This document shows, piece after piece, positions 47,005 to 56,008 of a stretch of DNA of 64,000 nt. The notes under the pieces are model-generated. The model ran no database searches. It worked only from the letters and a program-made list of their open reading frames with translations, and had not been told where the DNA came from. The stretch spans positions 1 to 64,000 of the forward strand of contig CBIHON010000029.1 in assembly GCA_966211965.1 (NCBI GenBank). The letters are read 5' to 3'. Both the position numbers and the translations under genes were made by a program. The stretch comes from CBIHON01 sp966211965 (GTDB lineage Bacteria; Pseudomonadota; Gammaproteobacteria; Burkholderiales; Burkholderiaceae_D). How positions within the stretch are numbered: position 1 is the first letter of the stretch; every line of letters starts with the position of its first letter.

Positions 47005-50000
47005 ATGAGTCGTACGAGATCCAAAAGAACAACCTATTTTGCCGCCGCCGCGTATATTCTCGGCACTTTGGCGGCGCCGCTTCCGGCATTTGCCTCAGTA
47101 CCCGATAGCGGAACTCCCGTCAAAGCCGCTTCCCAGGCATGGAAGAATTCCACCAATCGCATGATCGTCAAGTTGCATGATTCGCAGAGTCCCACGGTCA
47201 GCGCATTGCATAAAACGACGGTAGACGTGCTCAGCAGCGCGGCCGGCGTCAAGCTCACCCATATCCGTCCAATGTCCGGCGACGCCCATGTCATGGCGCT
47301 GCCGCGAAACATGAACCTTGCCGACGCTTGGGCCGTGGCGAAGAAATTGATGGCCAACCCGGCGGTCGAATATGCCGAACCGGACCAGCGCAAGCATCGG
47401 GCCATGATTCCCAACGATCCGATGTTTGTGAATCAATGGCACTACCAAAGCCCTTCTGTATCTGCCGGCGGTGCGAACCTGCCGGGGGCGTGGGACATCA
47501 CCACCGGTTCGGCCAGCATTACGGCGGCCATCATTGACACCGGTCTGCGGCCCCATCCCGATATCGCATCCAATATCCTGGACGGCAGCGGCCGCGTTGT
47601 ACCGGGCTACGATTTCATCAGCGATGCTGCGGTTGGCAACGATGGCGACGGCCGCGACGCCGATCCGACCGACCCGGGAGACTGGGTGGAAGAAGGGGAG
47701 TGTGGCGAAGGATCGGAAGCCGAAGGCAGTTCCTGGCATGGCACACACGTTGCAGGGACGATAGGTGCGATCAGCAACAACGGTTCCGGCGTGACCGGCA
47801 TCAATTGGGTTTCCAAACTCTTGCCGGTCCGCGTATTGGGCAAGTGCGGCGGCTATGACTCGGATATTGCCGATGCCATGCGTTGGTCGGCGGGCTTGTC
47901 GGTCGCCGGCGTTCCTGCCAACCCGAACCCGGCTCGCGTGCTCAATCTTAGCCTGGGCGGAACCGGTGATTGCGGACAGTCGATGCAACGTGCAATTGAT
48001 GCGGTAGTGGCGGCGAACGCGGTAGTGGTGGTGGCCGCCGGCAATGAAAATTCCGATGTCTCCACTTCCAGCCCGGCCAATTGCAACAACGTGATTGCCG
48101 TGGCGTCAGTTGGGCCGGCCGGTGGCCGTGCGTTCTACAGCAATTACGGTTCGCTGGTGTCGATCGCTGCACCTGGAGGAGAAATGCGTAGCGCAACCGA
48201 CTCCAATGGCATTCTGTCCACGCTGGATTCCGGCACCAGTTTCCCGGGTAGCCCGAACTACAAGTATTATCAAGGCACCAGCATGGCGGCGCCGCATGTA
48301 GCCGGCATCGTATCTTTAATGCTGTCCGCCAATCCCGCGCTGACGCCGGCGCAAGTCCTGTCGACCCTGCGCAGGACAGCCCGGGCTTTCCCTACCGGCC
48401 TCACCAGAACCTGCACCACCAGCATTTGTGGCGCCGGCATCATCGATGCCGCGGCAGCAGTGAAAGCGGTCCGGCCGACGACTGCAGGCACGCTGCAATT
48501 CACCGCATCGAGCGCCAAGGTAAACGAAGCGGCAGGCTCGGTTTCGCTATTGGTATCGCGTATTAACGGGTCATCCGGCGGCGCCAGCGTCAACTATTCC
48601 ACCGCCAGCGGCACGGCAAAGGCTGGCGTCGACTTTACTTCCGTGATCGGAACCTTGACCTGGCCCGACGGCAACGCCAGCACCCAGGCAATCACGATCC
48701 CGATCGCCAATGACGGCATTGCCGAAGGACCGGAAACTTTCACCGTCAACTTGAGCACGCCAAGCGGCGCCACCCTGGGCAGCGCGAGCAGTGCAACTGT
48801 GACGATTGTCGATCCTGATTCCTTCCTTTCGGACGGCAGATTGCCTGATGGCTGGATCGTCCCCTCGGGGGCCGATGCCGGCTGGTCGGTTACGACAGAT
48901 CGTTCATATTCCGGTAGCTATAGCCTGAAATCGGACCCGATCGGCCATAGCCAAAAAGCGCAATTCGAAGTCACCAAGTCGTTCAATGCCGGCAACGTCA
49001 GCTTTGCGCGCCGCGTGTCGAGCGAAGCCGGTGCAGACTTTCTGCGGTTTTACGTCGATGGCGTGAAGCAGCAGGAATGGGCTGGGGAACAAGGATGGGC
49101 AGTGGTCAATTTTCCGATTTCCGAAGGCCGCCACACCTTGCGCTGGTCATACGAAAAAGACGGCGCCGGCAGTCAAGGCAGCGACGCCGCATGGATTGAT
49201 GACGTTACGCTTCCTTCCGAGTATGTGCCTTGCACGTATCAGCTTTCGCCGGGCGCGCAATCTCTCGGGGCTCGCGCCGCAAGCGGCACCATCGACGTCA
49301 CGGCCCCAGCGCACTGCGCCTGGACAGCGGCCAGCAACAACGGTTGGCTCTCGATTGCTTCCGGCAGCAGCGGCAAAGGCAACGGCAAGGTGCGCTATAG
49401 CGTTGCCGCCAATCCTGCTACGCCGTTGCGCGAAGGAACGCTTACCGTAGCTGGCAATACGTTCACCGTAACGCAAACGAATTCGAGCATCAATACCGTT
49501 CGCAACGCTTTCTTTATCAATCCGTCGACCGGCCTCAACAAGACCAGCACGGTGCGCCTCATCAACCCGAATGCCCAGGCAGGAGCGATCACCGCTACCG
49601 CCTATAACGAAGCCGGAGCCGTGGTCGGTACGCCCGACTCCATCGTTGGTACTGCCGCCGCACAGCAGATGCTGACCTTCTCTTCGTCTCAGCTGGAAAC
49701 GGCGCTGGGCTATTCCCCGACATCGAGCACCGCCAAATATCGCATCGTATTCAACGCCAATCTGCCGAACTGTGAACTGATCAACTTCGTCAAGGATGTC
49801 GCGACCGGCAATCTCACCTTGGCCCAAGCTCAAACTGACAATCGTGCCGCCGGCACCGCTACCTCGTCGGTTCGCAACGCACTGTTCGTCAATGCATCCA
49901 GCAGCGCGAACAAGACCAGCGTTCTCCGCGTCATCAACAACACCGCTATGAACGGAGCACTGACCGCTACCGCATACAACGAAGAAGGCAGCGTCGTCGG

Positions 50001-50958
50001 CGTCAGCAAGGGCGACCTTGGGACGATTGCGCCGCAACAGATGTTGACCTTCACTTCGGCCCAGCTTGAAGCGGCACTGAGCTACACGCCGACCTCCGGT
50101 ACGGCCAAGTACCGTATCGTGTTCGAAGCGAATCTGCCGAACTTTGAAGTACTCAACTTCATCAAGGACACGGCTAGCGGCAACCTGACCTTGGCTCAGG
50201 AGCAGACCGACAATCGCAGTGCCGGCACTGCGACAACCTCGACGCGTAACGCGTTGTTCGTCAACCCATCCACCAGCACCAGCAAGACCAGCGCGCTGCG
50301 ACTTATCAATCTCGGCAGCCAAGCGGGCACGATCACCGCAACAGCTTATGATGAAACAGGTGCGGTCGTCGGTACCGCCAATGCCCCGCTCGGTACCATC
50401 AATGCCCGCCAGATGCTGTCTTTCACCTCCGCTCAATTGGAATCGGCGATCGGCTACATTCCATCGTCCAGCAGCGCCAAATATCACATCGCCTTCAGCG
50501 CGAATCTGCCGGACCTTGAATTGATCAACTACATCAAGGATGTGAAGAGCGGGAACCTCGTTCTCGGCCAAGCGCAGATAGATGATCGCACCGCGACAAC
50601 GGCAACGTCGTCGACCCGTAATGTGTTGTTCGTCAATCCGTCTACCAGCCCTAGCAAGATCAGTGTCATCCGCCTGCTCAACTTGGGCAGCAAGAGCGGC
50701 AGCGTTACCGCGACCGCATATGACGAAGCCGGCAATATCGTCGGCGCAGATGGTGCGCCTGTCGGTTCGCTCGATTCGCAACAGATGCTCACGCTTACCT
50801 CCGCGCAGCTTGAATCTGCAATCGGATATACGCCGTCGGCCAGCACGGCCAAGTATCGCATCGTGTTCCACGCCAATGTGCCGAACGTTGAAGTGATCAA
50901 CTTCATCAAGGATGTCTCGACCGGCAACGTGACTCTGGGCCAAAACCAGATCAACTAG
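47005..50958 (+). CDS. Exported subtilase (S8) with Calx-beta, BACON and four C-terminal repeat modules
   Basis: 1317-residue secreted serine protease. Signal peptide to about residue 31, I9-like propeptide (MIVKLHDSQ...) to about 130, catalytic domain about 140-490 with Asp near 178 (AAIIDTG), His near 247 (HGTHVAG) and Ser near 427 (GTSMAAPH), Calx-beta domain about 495-610, jelly-roll-like region about 612-735, BACON-like domain about 745-830. Then four modules begin at residues 833, 957, 1081 and 1205, exactly 124 residues apart, each RNA/VxFVNxS ... TATAYxExG ... QMLxFTSAQLE ... TAKYRIVF ... NLTLAQAQTDNR in pattern. The same module occurs in the metalloprotease at 56009-58783. Probably an adhesion or wall-binding tail. 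Confidence 0.92.
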   Translation: MSRTRSKRTTYFAAAAYILGTLAAPLPAFASVPDSGTPVKAASQAWKNSTNRMIVKLHDSQSPTVSALHKTTVDVLSSAAGVKLTHIRPMSGDAHVMALPRNMNLADAWAVAKKLMANPAVEYAEPDQRKHRAMIPNDPMFVNQWHYQSPSVSAGGANLPGAWDITTGSASITAAIIDTGLRPHPDIASNILDGSGRVVPGYDFISDAAVGNDGDGRDADPTDPGDWVEEGECGEGSEAEGSSWHGTHVAGTIGAISNNGSGVTGINWVSKLLPVRVLGKCGGYDSDIADAMRWSAGLSVAGVPANPNPARVLNLSLGGTGDCGQSMQRAIDAVVAANAVVVVAAGNENSDVSTSSPANCNNVIAVASVGPAGGRAFYSNYGSLVSIAAPGGEMRSATDSNGILSTLDSGTSFPGSPNYKYYQGTSMAAPHVAGIVSLMLSANPALTPAQVLSTLRRTARAFPTGLTRTCTTSICGAGIIDAAAAVKAVRPTTAGTLQFTASSAKVNEAAGSVSLLVSRINGSSGGASVNYSTASGTAKAGVDFTSVIGTLTWPDGNASTQAITIPIANDGIAEGPETFTVNLSTPSGATLGSASSATVTIVDPDSFLSDGRLPDGWIVPSGADAGWSVTTDRSYSGSYSLKSDPIGHSQKAQFEVTKSFNAGNVSFARRVSSEAGADFLRFYVDGVKQQEWAGEQGWAVVNFPISEGRHTLRWSYEKDGAGSQGSDAAWIDDVTLPSEYVPCTYQLSPGAQSLGARAASGTIDVTAPAHCAWTAASNNGWLSIASGSSGKGNGKVRYSVAANPATPLREGTLTVAGNTFTVTQTNSSINTVRNAFFINPSTGLNKTSTVRLINPNAQAGAITATAYNEAGAVVGTPDSIVGTAAAQQMLTFSSSQLETALGYSPTSSTAKYRIVFNANLPNCELINFVKDVATGNLTLAQAQTDNRAAGTATSSVRNALFVNASSSANKTSVLRVINNTAMNGALTATAYNEEGSVVGVSKGDLGTIAPQQMLTFTSAQLEAALSYTPTSGTAKYRIVFEANLPNFEVLNFIKDTASGNLTLAQEQTDNRSAGTATTSTRNALFVNPSTSTSKTSALRLINLGSQAGTITATAYDETGAVVGTANAPLGTINARQMLSFTSAQLESAIGYIPSSSSAKYHIAFSANLPDLELINYIKDVKSGNLVLGQAQIDDRTATTATSSTRNVLFVNPSTSPSKISVIRLLNLGSKSGSVTATAYDEAGNIVGADGAPVGSLDSQQMLTLTSAQLESAIGYTPSASTAKYRIVFHANVPNVEVINFIKDVSTGNVTLGQNQIN
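49501..50958 (+). repeat. Four tandem 372-bp protein-coding repeats (subtilase C-terminus)
   Basis: Units begin at 49501, 49873, 50245 and 50617, a constant 372-bp step; the last unit is cut to about 342 bp by the stop. DNA similarity is visible, for example GCCAAATATCGCATCGTATT against GCCAAGTATCGCATCGTGTT, so the array arose by tandem duplication. Confidence 0.88.
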
Positions 50959-51094
50959 GTCAAGCGGGCGTCGAACAAACGATGAACTTGTTCGGCGCTC
51001 GTTTCACAGGCATTGAGACAAGCAAGGTAATGACGGACCTGCTTTATGCCTTCAAAAAAAGCGGAAAGCAGGCCAACTTCCTACTCCCCCATTC

Positions 51095-51616
51095 CACGAA
51101 AACATCGTGAAATTATTGGCGCGCAATGAAATCGACCTGGTGATCATGGGGCGCACACCCGACGCCGTCGAATACGCCGCCGCCCCGTTCGCGACCAACC
51201 CGCTGAGGATCATCAGCGCGCCGCAGTACCCCTTGTCGCGCCGCAAGAGGGCGCCGATTTCGGTCCTGAAGGACTAGGAATTCGTGGTGCGCGAAAGCGG
51301 TTCCGGCACGCGCCAGGCGATGGAGCGCTTCTTCGCCGAGCACGACATCAAGCCGCACATCGCGATGGAGATGCCGAGCAATGAACCCATCAAGCAAGCG
51401 GTGACGGCTGGAATGGGCTTGAGTTTTCTCTCGCTGCGCACGATTCGGCACGAACTGGCGTCCGGTCATCTGGCGCTGCTGGATATCGAAGGCTTGCCGA
51501 TCGTGCGCCAAGGGCATGTGACGCATCTGGCATCCAAAAGACCGTCGCCTGCGGCGACGGCCTTGAAGGCCTTCCGGATCGAGGAGGCAGGGCCGCTAGT
51601 GGCGGCGTGGGCGTGA
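51095..51616 (+). pseudogene. LysR-family (CbbR/CysB-like) regulator remnant
   Basis: Only the effector-binding half of a LysR regulator remains: ENIVKLLARNEIDLVIMGRT, then FATNPLRIISAPQYPL, an in-frame TAG at 51275-51277 where EPFVVRE-type sequence is expected, and FVVRESGSGTRQAMERFF, IKQAVTAGMGLSFLSLRTI after it. The DNA-binding domain is missing and the 5' boundary is unclear. Truncation plus stop show a dead gene. It lies between the subtilase and GH25 muramidase genes. Confidence 0.75.
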
Positions 51617-51666
51617 TCCAGCCTAAGTTCGTCACCGCATTGCGCGCAAGGCGGCTCGTAAACGTG

Positions 51667-52284
51667 TTATTCGGGATGAACGCCAAACAGGGATTGCAAT
51701 TGCCCGAGGTCGCCGTTGAACTGATCGCGATCGAAGTTCCCCAATTGGCCAATGCCATGCGGCTGCGGACCGTTCTGACCGTCGGTGTACTGCCACATGG
51801 TCCATTTCTTCCATTGCGGCGGAATCTGCGGCGCGGCGGCGTATTGGGCATACCAGAGCCAGCAATTGGACAGCGGCGTCTTGGTGGATGGGCCGAGCAG
51901 CCCTTTCAGATATGCGCCGCAATACAAGCCCGGCCATTTTCCGGTTTTTGCAAAGACAGCAGAGACGAATGCCTCGGCCTGCGCAAGGGTCATCGTGGTG
52001 CCGCCGGTATTTTGTTCGACGTCGAGCACCAGCAGGTCTTGCATGGTCGCCACCGAGAAAAAATTGGCAAGCTGAGCCTGCACGTCGCTGCCGTCGGCGA
52101 AGTGATATGCACCCCAAAGCAAGCCGGCCGCAAGCGCCGCCGACTTGCGGCCGGCGTAGGCGGAATCCTTGAACCCTACGCCTTGCGTCGCTTTGTGAAC
52201 CACGGCGGCAATGCCGGCGGCTTTCATTTTCGCGAAATCGACGGGAGGATTGTGGTGCGACATATCGACGACGGCGTTCAGCAT
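51667..52284 (-). CDS. GH25-family lysozyme/muramidase
   Basis: 205-residue GH25 TIM-barrel-like muramidase: AVVDMSHHNPPVDFAKMKAA with the N-terminal catalytic Asp, VVHKATQGVGFKDSAY, LVLDVEQN carrying the Asp/Glu active-site pair, and WQYTDGQNG near the C-terminus. It cleaves N-acetylmuramyl bonds of peptidoglycan. No signal peptide is visible, so it may use a holin or other route, or act after lysis. Start at 52284 with GGAGAG upstream. A phage origin is possible but no phage genes flank it. Confidence 0.9.
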   Translation of the reverse strand: MLNAVVDMSHHNPPVDFAKMKAAGIAAVVHKATQGVGFKDSAYAGRKSAALAAGLLWGAYHFADGSDVQAQLANFFSVATMQDLLVLDVEQNTGGTTMTLAQAEAFVSAVFAKTGKWPGLYCGAYLKGLLGPSTKTPLSNCWLWYAQYAAAPQIPPQWKKWTMWQYTDGQNGPQPHGIGQLGNFDRDQFNGDLGQLQSLFGVHPE

Positions 52285-52451
52285 GGAGCTCTCCGGAATA
52301 GAATGGGAAGGCGGCGAAGGATAGCGCAATGCGCTTTGCCGCCAGACCATAACGCCATGGATTATTTTGGTCTATCCCATATCCATGGGAGGAGGGGGAA
52401 GTTTTCAAGAGCGCGCTTTTCGAAAGCGCCGGTTCCGCAAATGAATGCGTA

Positions 52452-53702
52452 TCAGGACTTCAACGGCGCCAAGCCGCGCAGCCGTATCGAAATCAGCATC
52501 CCTGCGATGAGGACAGTTCCCAATACCGCGACGACGCCGCTCCATCCGCTCGATTTCCACACGCTTCCTGTAAAGGATCCGACCACGCTCGACCCCATAT
52601 AGTAGAAAAACAGGTACAAGGCGGACGCCAGTGCCTGCGGCGGCTTGGCACGCCGTCCAACCCAGCTGCTGGCCGCGGAATGTCCGCCGAAAAAACCGAA
52701 GGTGAACAAGGCGATGCCGAGCACAATCATCGGCAGCATGGAGGACAGGGTCAGCAGAAGGCCCGTCATCATCACCGAAATCAGTATCCACAGGACGTGG
52801 CGCCGGCCGAACCGGTCGGCCAGCTTGCCCGACCATACCGAACTGAAAATGCCGATCAGGTACAGCGAGAAGATGCCGCCCACTACGCTCTGGCTCAGGC
52901 CGAATTGCGCTTCCATCAGGCGGTAGCCCATGTAGTTGTACAAACTGGTGAAGCATCCCAGCAGCAGGAAGGCAAGGCAGAATAACCACGGCAAGCCGTC
53001 ATCCGAAAAATGCCTGCGTACGCCGGAGAGCATACTTGCCGGCGCAAACCGGATCGGCCTGAAATTTTTCGATTGAGGCAGGCTGCGCCAGAATTCGAAT
53101 GCCGCCGCCAGTCCCGCCAGGCCGAGCGCCATAAGTGCCATGCGCCAGGAGAAAAAGTCGCTCAGCACAGATGTCATCACACGGCCGATCATTCCGCCGA
53201 ACGCGCTGCCGCCGATATACAGGCCCATCGAATAGCCGAGCGAAGGCGAATCGATTTCTTCGCTCAGATAAGCCATCGCGACTGCCGGCAAACCGGCCAG
53301 CACCAAGCCCAGCAGGCCGCGCAGGAGCAGCAGCTGCGTATAGCTCTCGACCATTGCGCAGCACATCGTCATCAGCGCCGAGGCCCACAGCGCGAAGCAC
53401 ATTACAGCCTTGCGGCCAATGCTGTCCGACAGGGCGCTGGCAAACAGCAAGGCTACTGCCAATGCCGCGGTCGACACCGACAGGGACAGGCTGCTTTGGG
53501 CCGGGCTCAGCCCGAATTCACGGGAGAACAGCGGCATCAGCGGCTGCACGCAATACAGCAAGGCGAAAGTGGAAAAGCCGCCGAAAAACAGGGCACGATT
53601 GGTCTGGGCAAATTCCGGCGTGCCGGTGCGGATCGGGACATGGCGCGTATCGTCCGCAACAGAATCCGCGGCGGAATATTCGGTGGAAGAGACTGTGCTC
53701 AC
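52452..53702 (-). CDS. MFS transporter, YnfM type
   Basis: 416-residue, about 12-TM major facilitator: LFFGGFSTFALLYCVQPLMP, motif A-like SALSDSIGRKAVM and GKLADRFGRRHVLW. Members export arabinose-like sugars or drugs. Start is the GTG at 53702, preceded by AAGGA at 8 nt, rather than the ATG at 53753, whose first 17 residues are not transporter-like. Divergent from a LysR regulator over 124 bp, the likely controller. Confidence 0.9.
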   Translation of the reverse strand: MSTVSSTEYSAADSVADDTRHVPIRTGTPEFAQTNRALFFGGFSTFALLYCVQPLMPLFSREFGLSPAQSSLSLSVSTAALAVALLFASALSDSIGRKAVMCFALWASALMTMCCAMVESYTQLLLLRGLLGLVLAGLPAVAMAYLSEEIDSPSLGYSMGLYIGGSAFGGMIGRVMTSVLSDFFSWRMALMALGLAGLAAAFEFWRSLPQSKNFRPIRFAPASMLSGVRRHFSDDGLPWLFCLAFLLLGCFTSLYNYMGYRLMEAQFGLSQSVVGGIFSLYLIGIFSSVWSGKLADRFGRRHVLWILISVMMTGLLLTLSSMLPMIVLGIALFTFGFFGGHSAASSWVGRRAKPPQALASALYLFFYYMGSSVVGSFTGSVWKSSGWSGVVAVLGTVLIAGMLISIRLRGLAPLKS

Positions 53703-53826
53703 GAGAGATCCTTCGCTGGCTAATTGGCATCCACGGGGGCGCGGATAAGGCATATTAGGATTTGCTCCTTCATTCAGTCCAATATATATTTAAGTCACTT
53801 TTCATATTTTAAAAAGATAATAGGAA

Positions 53827-54717
53827 ATGGAGCTGCGTCACTTGCGGTACTTCGTGGCGGTCGCGGAAGAACTGCATTTCACCCGCGCGGCCGAGCGCCT
53901 GCATATCGGCCAGCCGCCGTTGAGCCACCAGATCCAAATGCTGGAGGAAGAGGTCGGCGCCGCGCTGTTTGCGCGCACCAAGCGCTGGGTACGGCTGACC
54001 GAAGCGGGCAGATTGTTCCTGGAAGACGCGCGCCGCATCCTGGCGCTGTCTGAGCAGGCGGCAGAGACCGCGCGCCGCGCCAGCCGCGGCGAAGTCGGCG
54101 AACTGCGCATCGGCTTCACCTCGGCCACGCCTTTCACGGCGTTTTTTCCGAACGTGATCAACACCTATCGAAAGCGCTTTCCCGACGTCAGGTTATCGCT
54201 CAAGGAAATGGCAACCATGCGCCAGATCATGGCGATCGAGGAGCGCAGCCTTGACATCGGCTTTGTCCGTCCACCGGAAGTGCAGATTCCGGCCGCGGTT
54301 GAATTGACCGCCCTGCGAGACGATCCGCTGTTACTGGTGATGCCGACTCATCATCGGCTGGCCAGGAAGAGCGTGGTGCCGTTTCAGGAATGCATCGACG
54401 AGCCGTTCGTCATGTATCCGCAAAATGCCGGCACCGGCATTTATCCGCAATTTGTGCGGCTGTGCAGGGAAGCCGGCTTCGATCCGAAAATCGCGCAGGA
54501 AGCGCGCGAGGCATCGACCATCATCGGGCTGGTCGCCGCCGGCTGCGGCATATCGATCCTGCCGGTATCCTTCAAGACCATCCGCATGGTGGGCGTGTGC
54601 TACCGGCCGCTGTCCGGCACGTCGGCCACGACTACGCTGATGCTGGCAACCCGCGCCGGGGAGACGGCGCCCTTGATCGACGCTTTTTTCAAGCTTGCGA
54701 TGGCCGCGCCGAAGTAG
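53827..54717 (+). CDS. LysR-family regulator of the MFS gene
   Basis: 296-residue LysR: MELRHLRYFVAVAEELHFTR and AERLHIGQPPLSHQIQMLEE form the HTH; effector domain from about 90 (ELRIGFTSATPFTAFFPNV). The HTH is of the CatR/BenM class. Divergent from the MFS transporter gene, a typical regulator-target pair. Confidence 0.92.
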   Translation: MELRHLRYFVAVAEELHFTRAAERLHIGQPPLSHQIQMLEEEVGAALFARTKRWVRLTEAGRLFLEDARRILALSEQAAETARRASRGEVGELRIGFTSATPFTAFFPNVINTYRKRFPDVRLSLKEMATMRQIMAIEERSLDIGFVRPPEVQIPAAVELTALRDDPLLLVMPTHHRLARKSVVPFQECIDEPFVMYPQNAGTGIYPQFVRLCREAGFDPKIAQEAREASTIIGLVAAGCGISILPVSFKTIRMVGVCYRPLSGTSATTTLMLATRAGETAPLIDAFFKLAMAAPK

Positions 54718-55827
54718 TCAGTCCCCCAGGCAGATCCCGAGATCGCGCGCGGTCTGCAGCGTATCGCTATCCATGGGCACGCCTTTCATGCGGCCAGCGA
54801 CCTCTGCCAGCGCGACATACTCCACGTTGGGGAAAGCCAGGGCCACCATGACGCCGGATTGCCCCTCGTCCAGCGCCCGCACGGCGGCCGCACCGAAGCG
54901 CAGAGCGGCCAAGCGATCGAAGGATGTGGGGCTGCCGCCGCGCAGCAGATGGCCCAGCACGACCACTCTGGCGTCCTTGCCGGTGCGTTCCTGCAGCAGC
55001 CTGGCGACGCGTTCGCCGATGCCGCCCAGCCGCTCGCTATGGCCCGGCTCGGCGGGGGCCAGGACCGCACGATGGCCATCGACCGGCACGGCGCCTTCGG
55101 CGACCATGATGATCGAGTACATGCGGCCAAGCTGCGTGCGGCCGTGGATCTTGGCGGCGACCTTGTCCACGTCAAACGGAATTTCCGGGATGAGGATGCC
55201 GTGCGCGCCGCCGGAGATGCCGGCATGCAGCGCAATCCAGCCTGCGTAGCGGCCCATGACCTCCACCACCATCACGCGCTGATGGCTTTCGGCAGTGCTA
55301 TGCAGACGGTCCAGGCATTCGGTGGCGAACCCCACCGCTGTATCGAAGCCGAAGGTCGTAAAAGTCTTGTCGAGATCGTTGTCGATGGTCTTGGGCACGC
55401 CCACCACGCGCAAGCCCTTGCGATGCAGCGCGTCGGCAATGGTGAGCGAACCGTCGCCGCCGATGGAGATGAGAGCATCTATTCCTTCGCGGGCGAAGAA
55501 GGCCAGGATCTCGTCCGAGCGATCGGCTTCCTGGGTTGTTCCGTCGGGCATCGTGACCGGGAAATGCAGCGGATTGCCCTTGTTGGTGGTGCCCAGTATG
55601 GTTCCGCCCAGGTGAGCGATGCCGCGCACCATGTCGTGCGTGAGGCGGAACACGCCGCCATCCGGATAACGTTCCGGGCAAAGTATGCCGTTGAAACCGT
55701 CGCGGATGCCGTAGCATTCCCAGTCCCGCTTGGCGGCGGCGAGCACCACCGCGCGAATGACCGCGTTAAGGCCCGGCGCGTCGCCGCCGCCGGTGTTGAC
55801 CGCAATACGTCGGATCTGGCTGGACAT
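54718..55827 (-). CDS. 6-phosphofructokinase
   Basis: 369-residue phosphofructokinase phosphorylating fructose 6-phosphate in glycolysis: AVNTGGGDAPGLNAVIRA, SIGGDGSLTIA, PKTIDNDLDKTF (catalytic Asp), EVMGRYAGWIAL, LLRGGSPTSFDRL. Gly after GGD is the ATP-type residue, whereas Lys in PKTIDND is the residue of PPi-type and group III enzymes, so it belongs to the mixed class and is probably ATP-dependent. Start at 55827 with AGGAG upstream. Confidence 0.92.
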   Translation of the reverse strand: MSSQIRRIAVNTGGGDAPGLNAVIRAVVLAAAKRDWECYGIRDGFNGILCPERYPDGGVFRLTHDMVRGIAHLGGTILGTTNKGNPLHFPVTMPDGTTQEADRSDEILAFFAREGIDALISIGGDGSLTIADALHRKGLRVVGVPKTIDNDLDKTFTTFGFDTAVGFATECLDRLHSTAESHQRVMVVEVMGRYAGWIALHAGISGGAHGILIPEIPFDVDKVAAKIHGRTQLGRMYSIIMVAEGAVPVDGHRAVLAPAEPGHSERLGGIGERVARLLQERTGKDARVVVLGHLLRGGSPTSFDRLAALRFGAAAVRALDEGQSGVMVALAFPNVEYVALAEVAGRMKGVPMDSDTLQTARDLGICLGD

Positions 55828-55920
55828 CGAAGCTCCTGTGAAAAAGGGCGGGGCTGCAAGGTGAAATTTCAAGCGATCAGCCGAAGTATCCCCGGCGGCA
55901 TTTCAGCCGTCAACTGATCA

Positions 55921-55970
55921 TGAAAAAGAAAAGCCGCACGATCGCCAGTCTGCATCGGCGTTCGTGCGGC
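55921..55970 (-). terminator. Rho-independent terminator of the metalloprotease gene
   Basis: On the minus strand GCCGCACGA (55970-55962) pairs with TCGTGCGGC (55941-55933), followed by TTTTCTTTTTC. Lies about 40 bp after the metalloprotease stop. Confidence 0.75.
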
Positions 55971-56008
55971 AGTCGGAGCGGCATCAGCCGGCGACTTGTG
56001 GGGCGGGA

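Noticed and set aside
49147..50943. 598-codon open frame antisense to the subtilase repeats
   Set aside because: Its apparent internal repetition merely mirrors the repeats on the coding strand; no ribosome site or domain.
49501..50958. CRISPR or satellite DNA suggested by periodic repeats
   Set aside because: Period is 372 bp, coding and divergent; no short direct repeats with spacers anywhere in the window.
51667..52284. Prophage indicated by the GH25 muramidase
   Set aside because: No integrase, structural, holin or terminase genes nearby; GH25 enzymes are also chromosomal.
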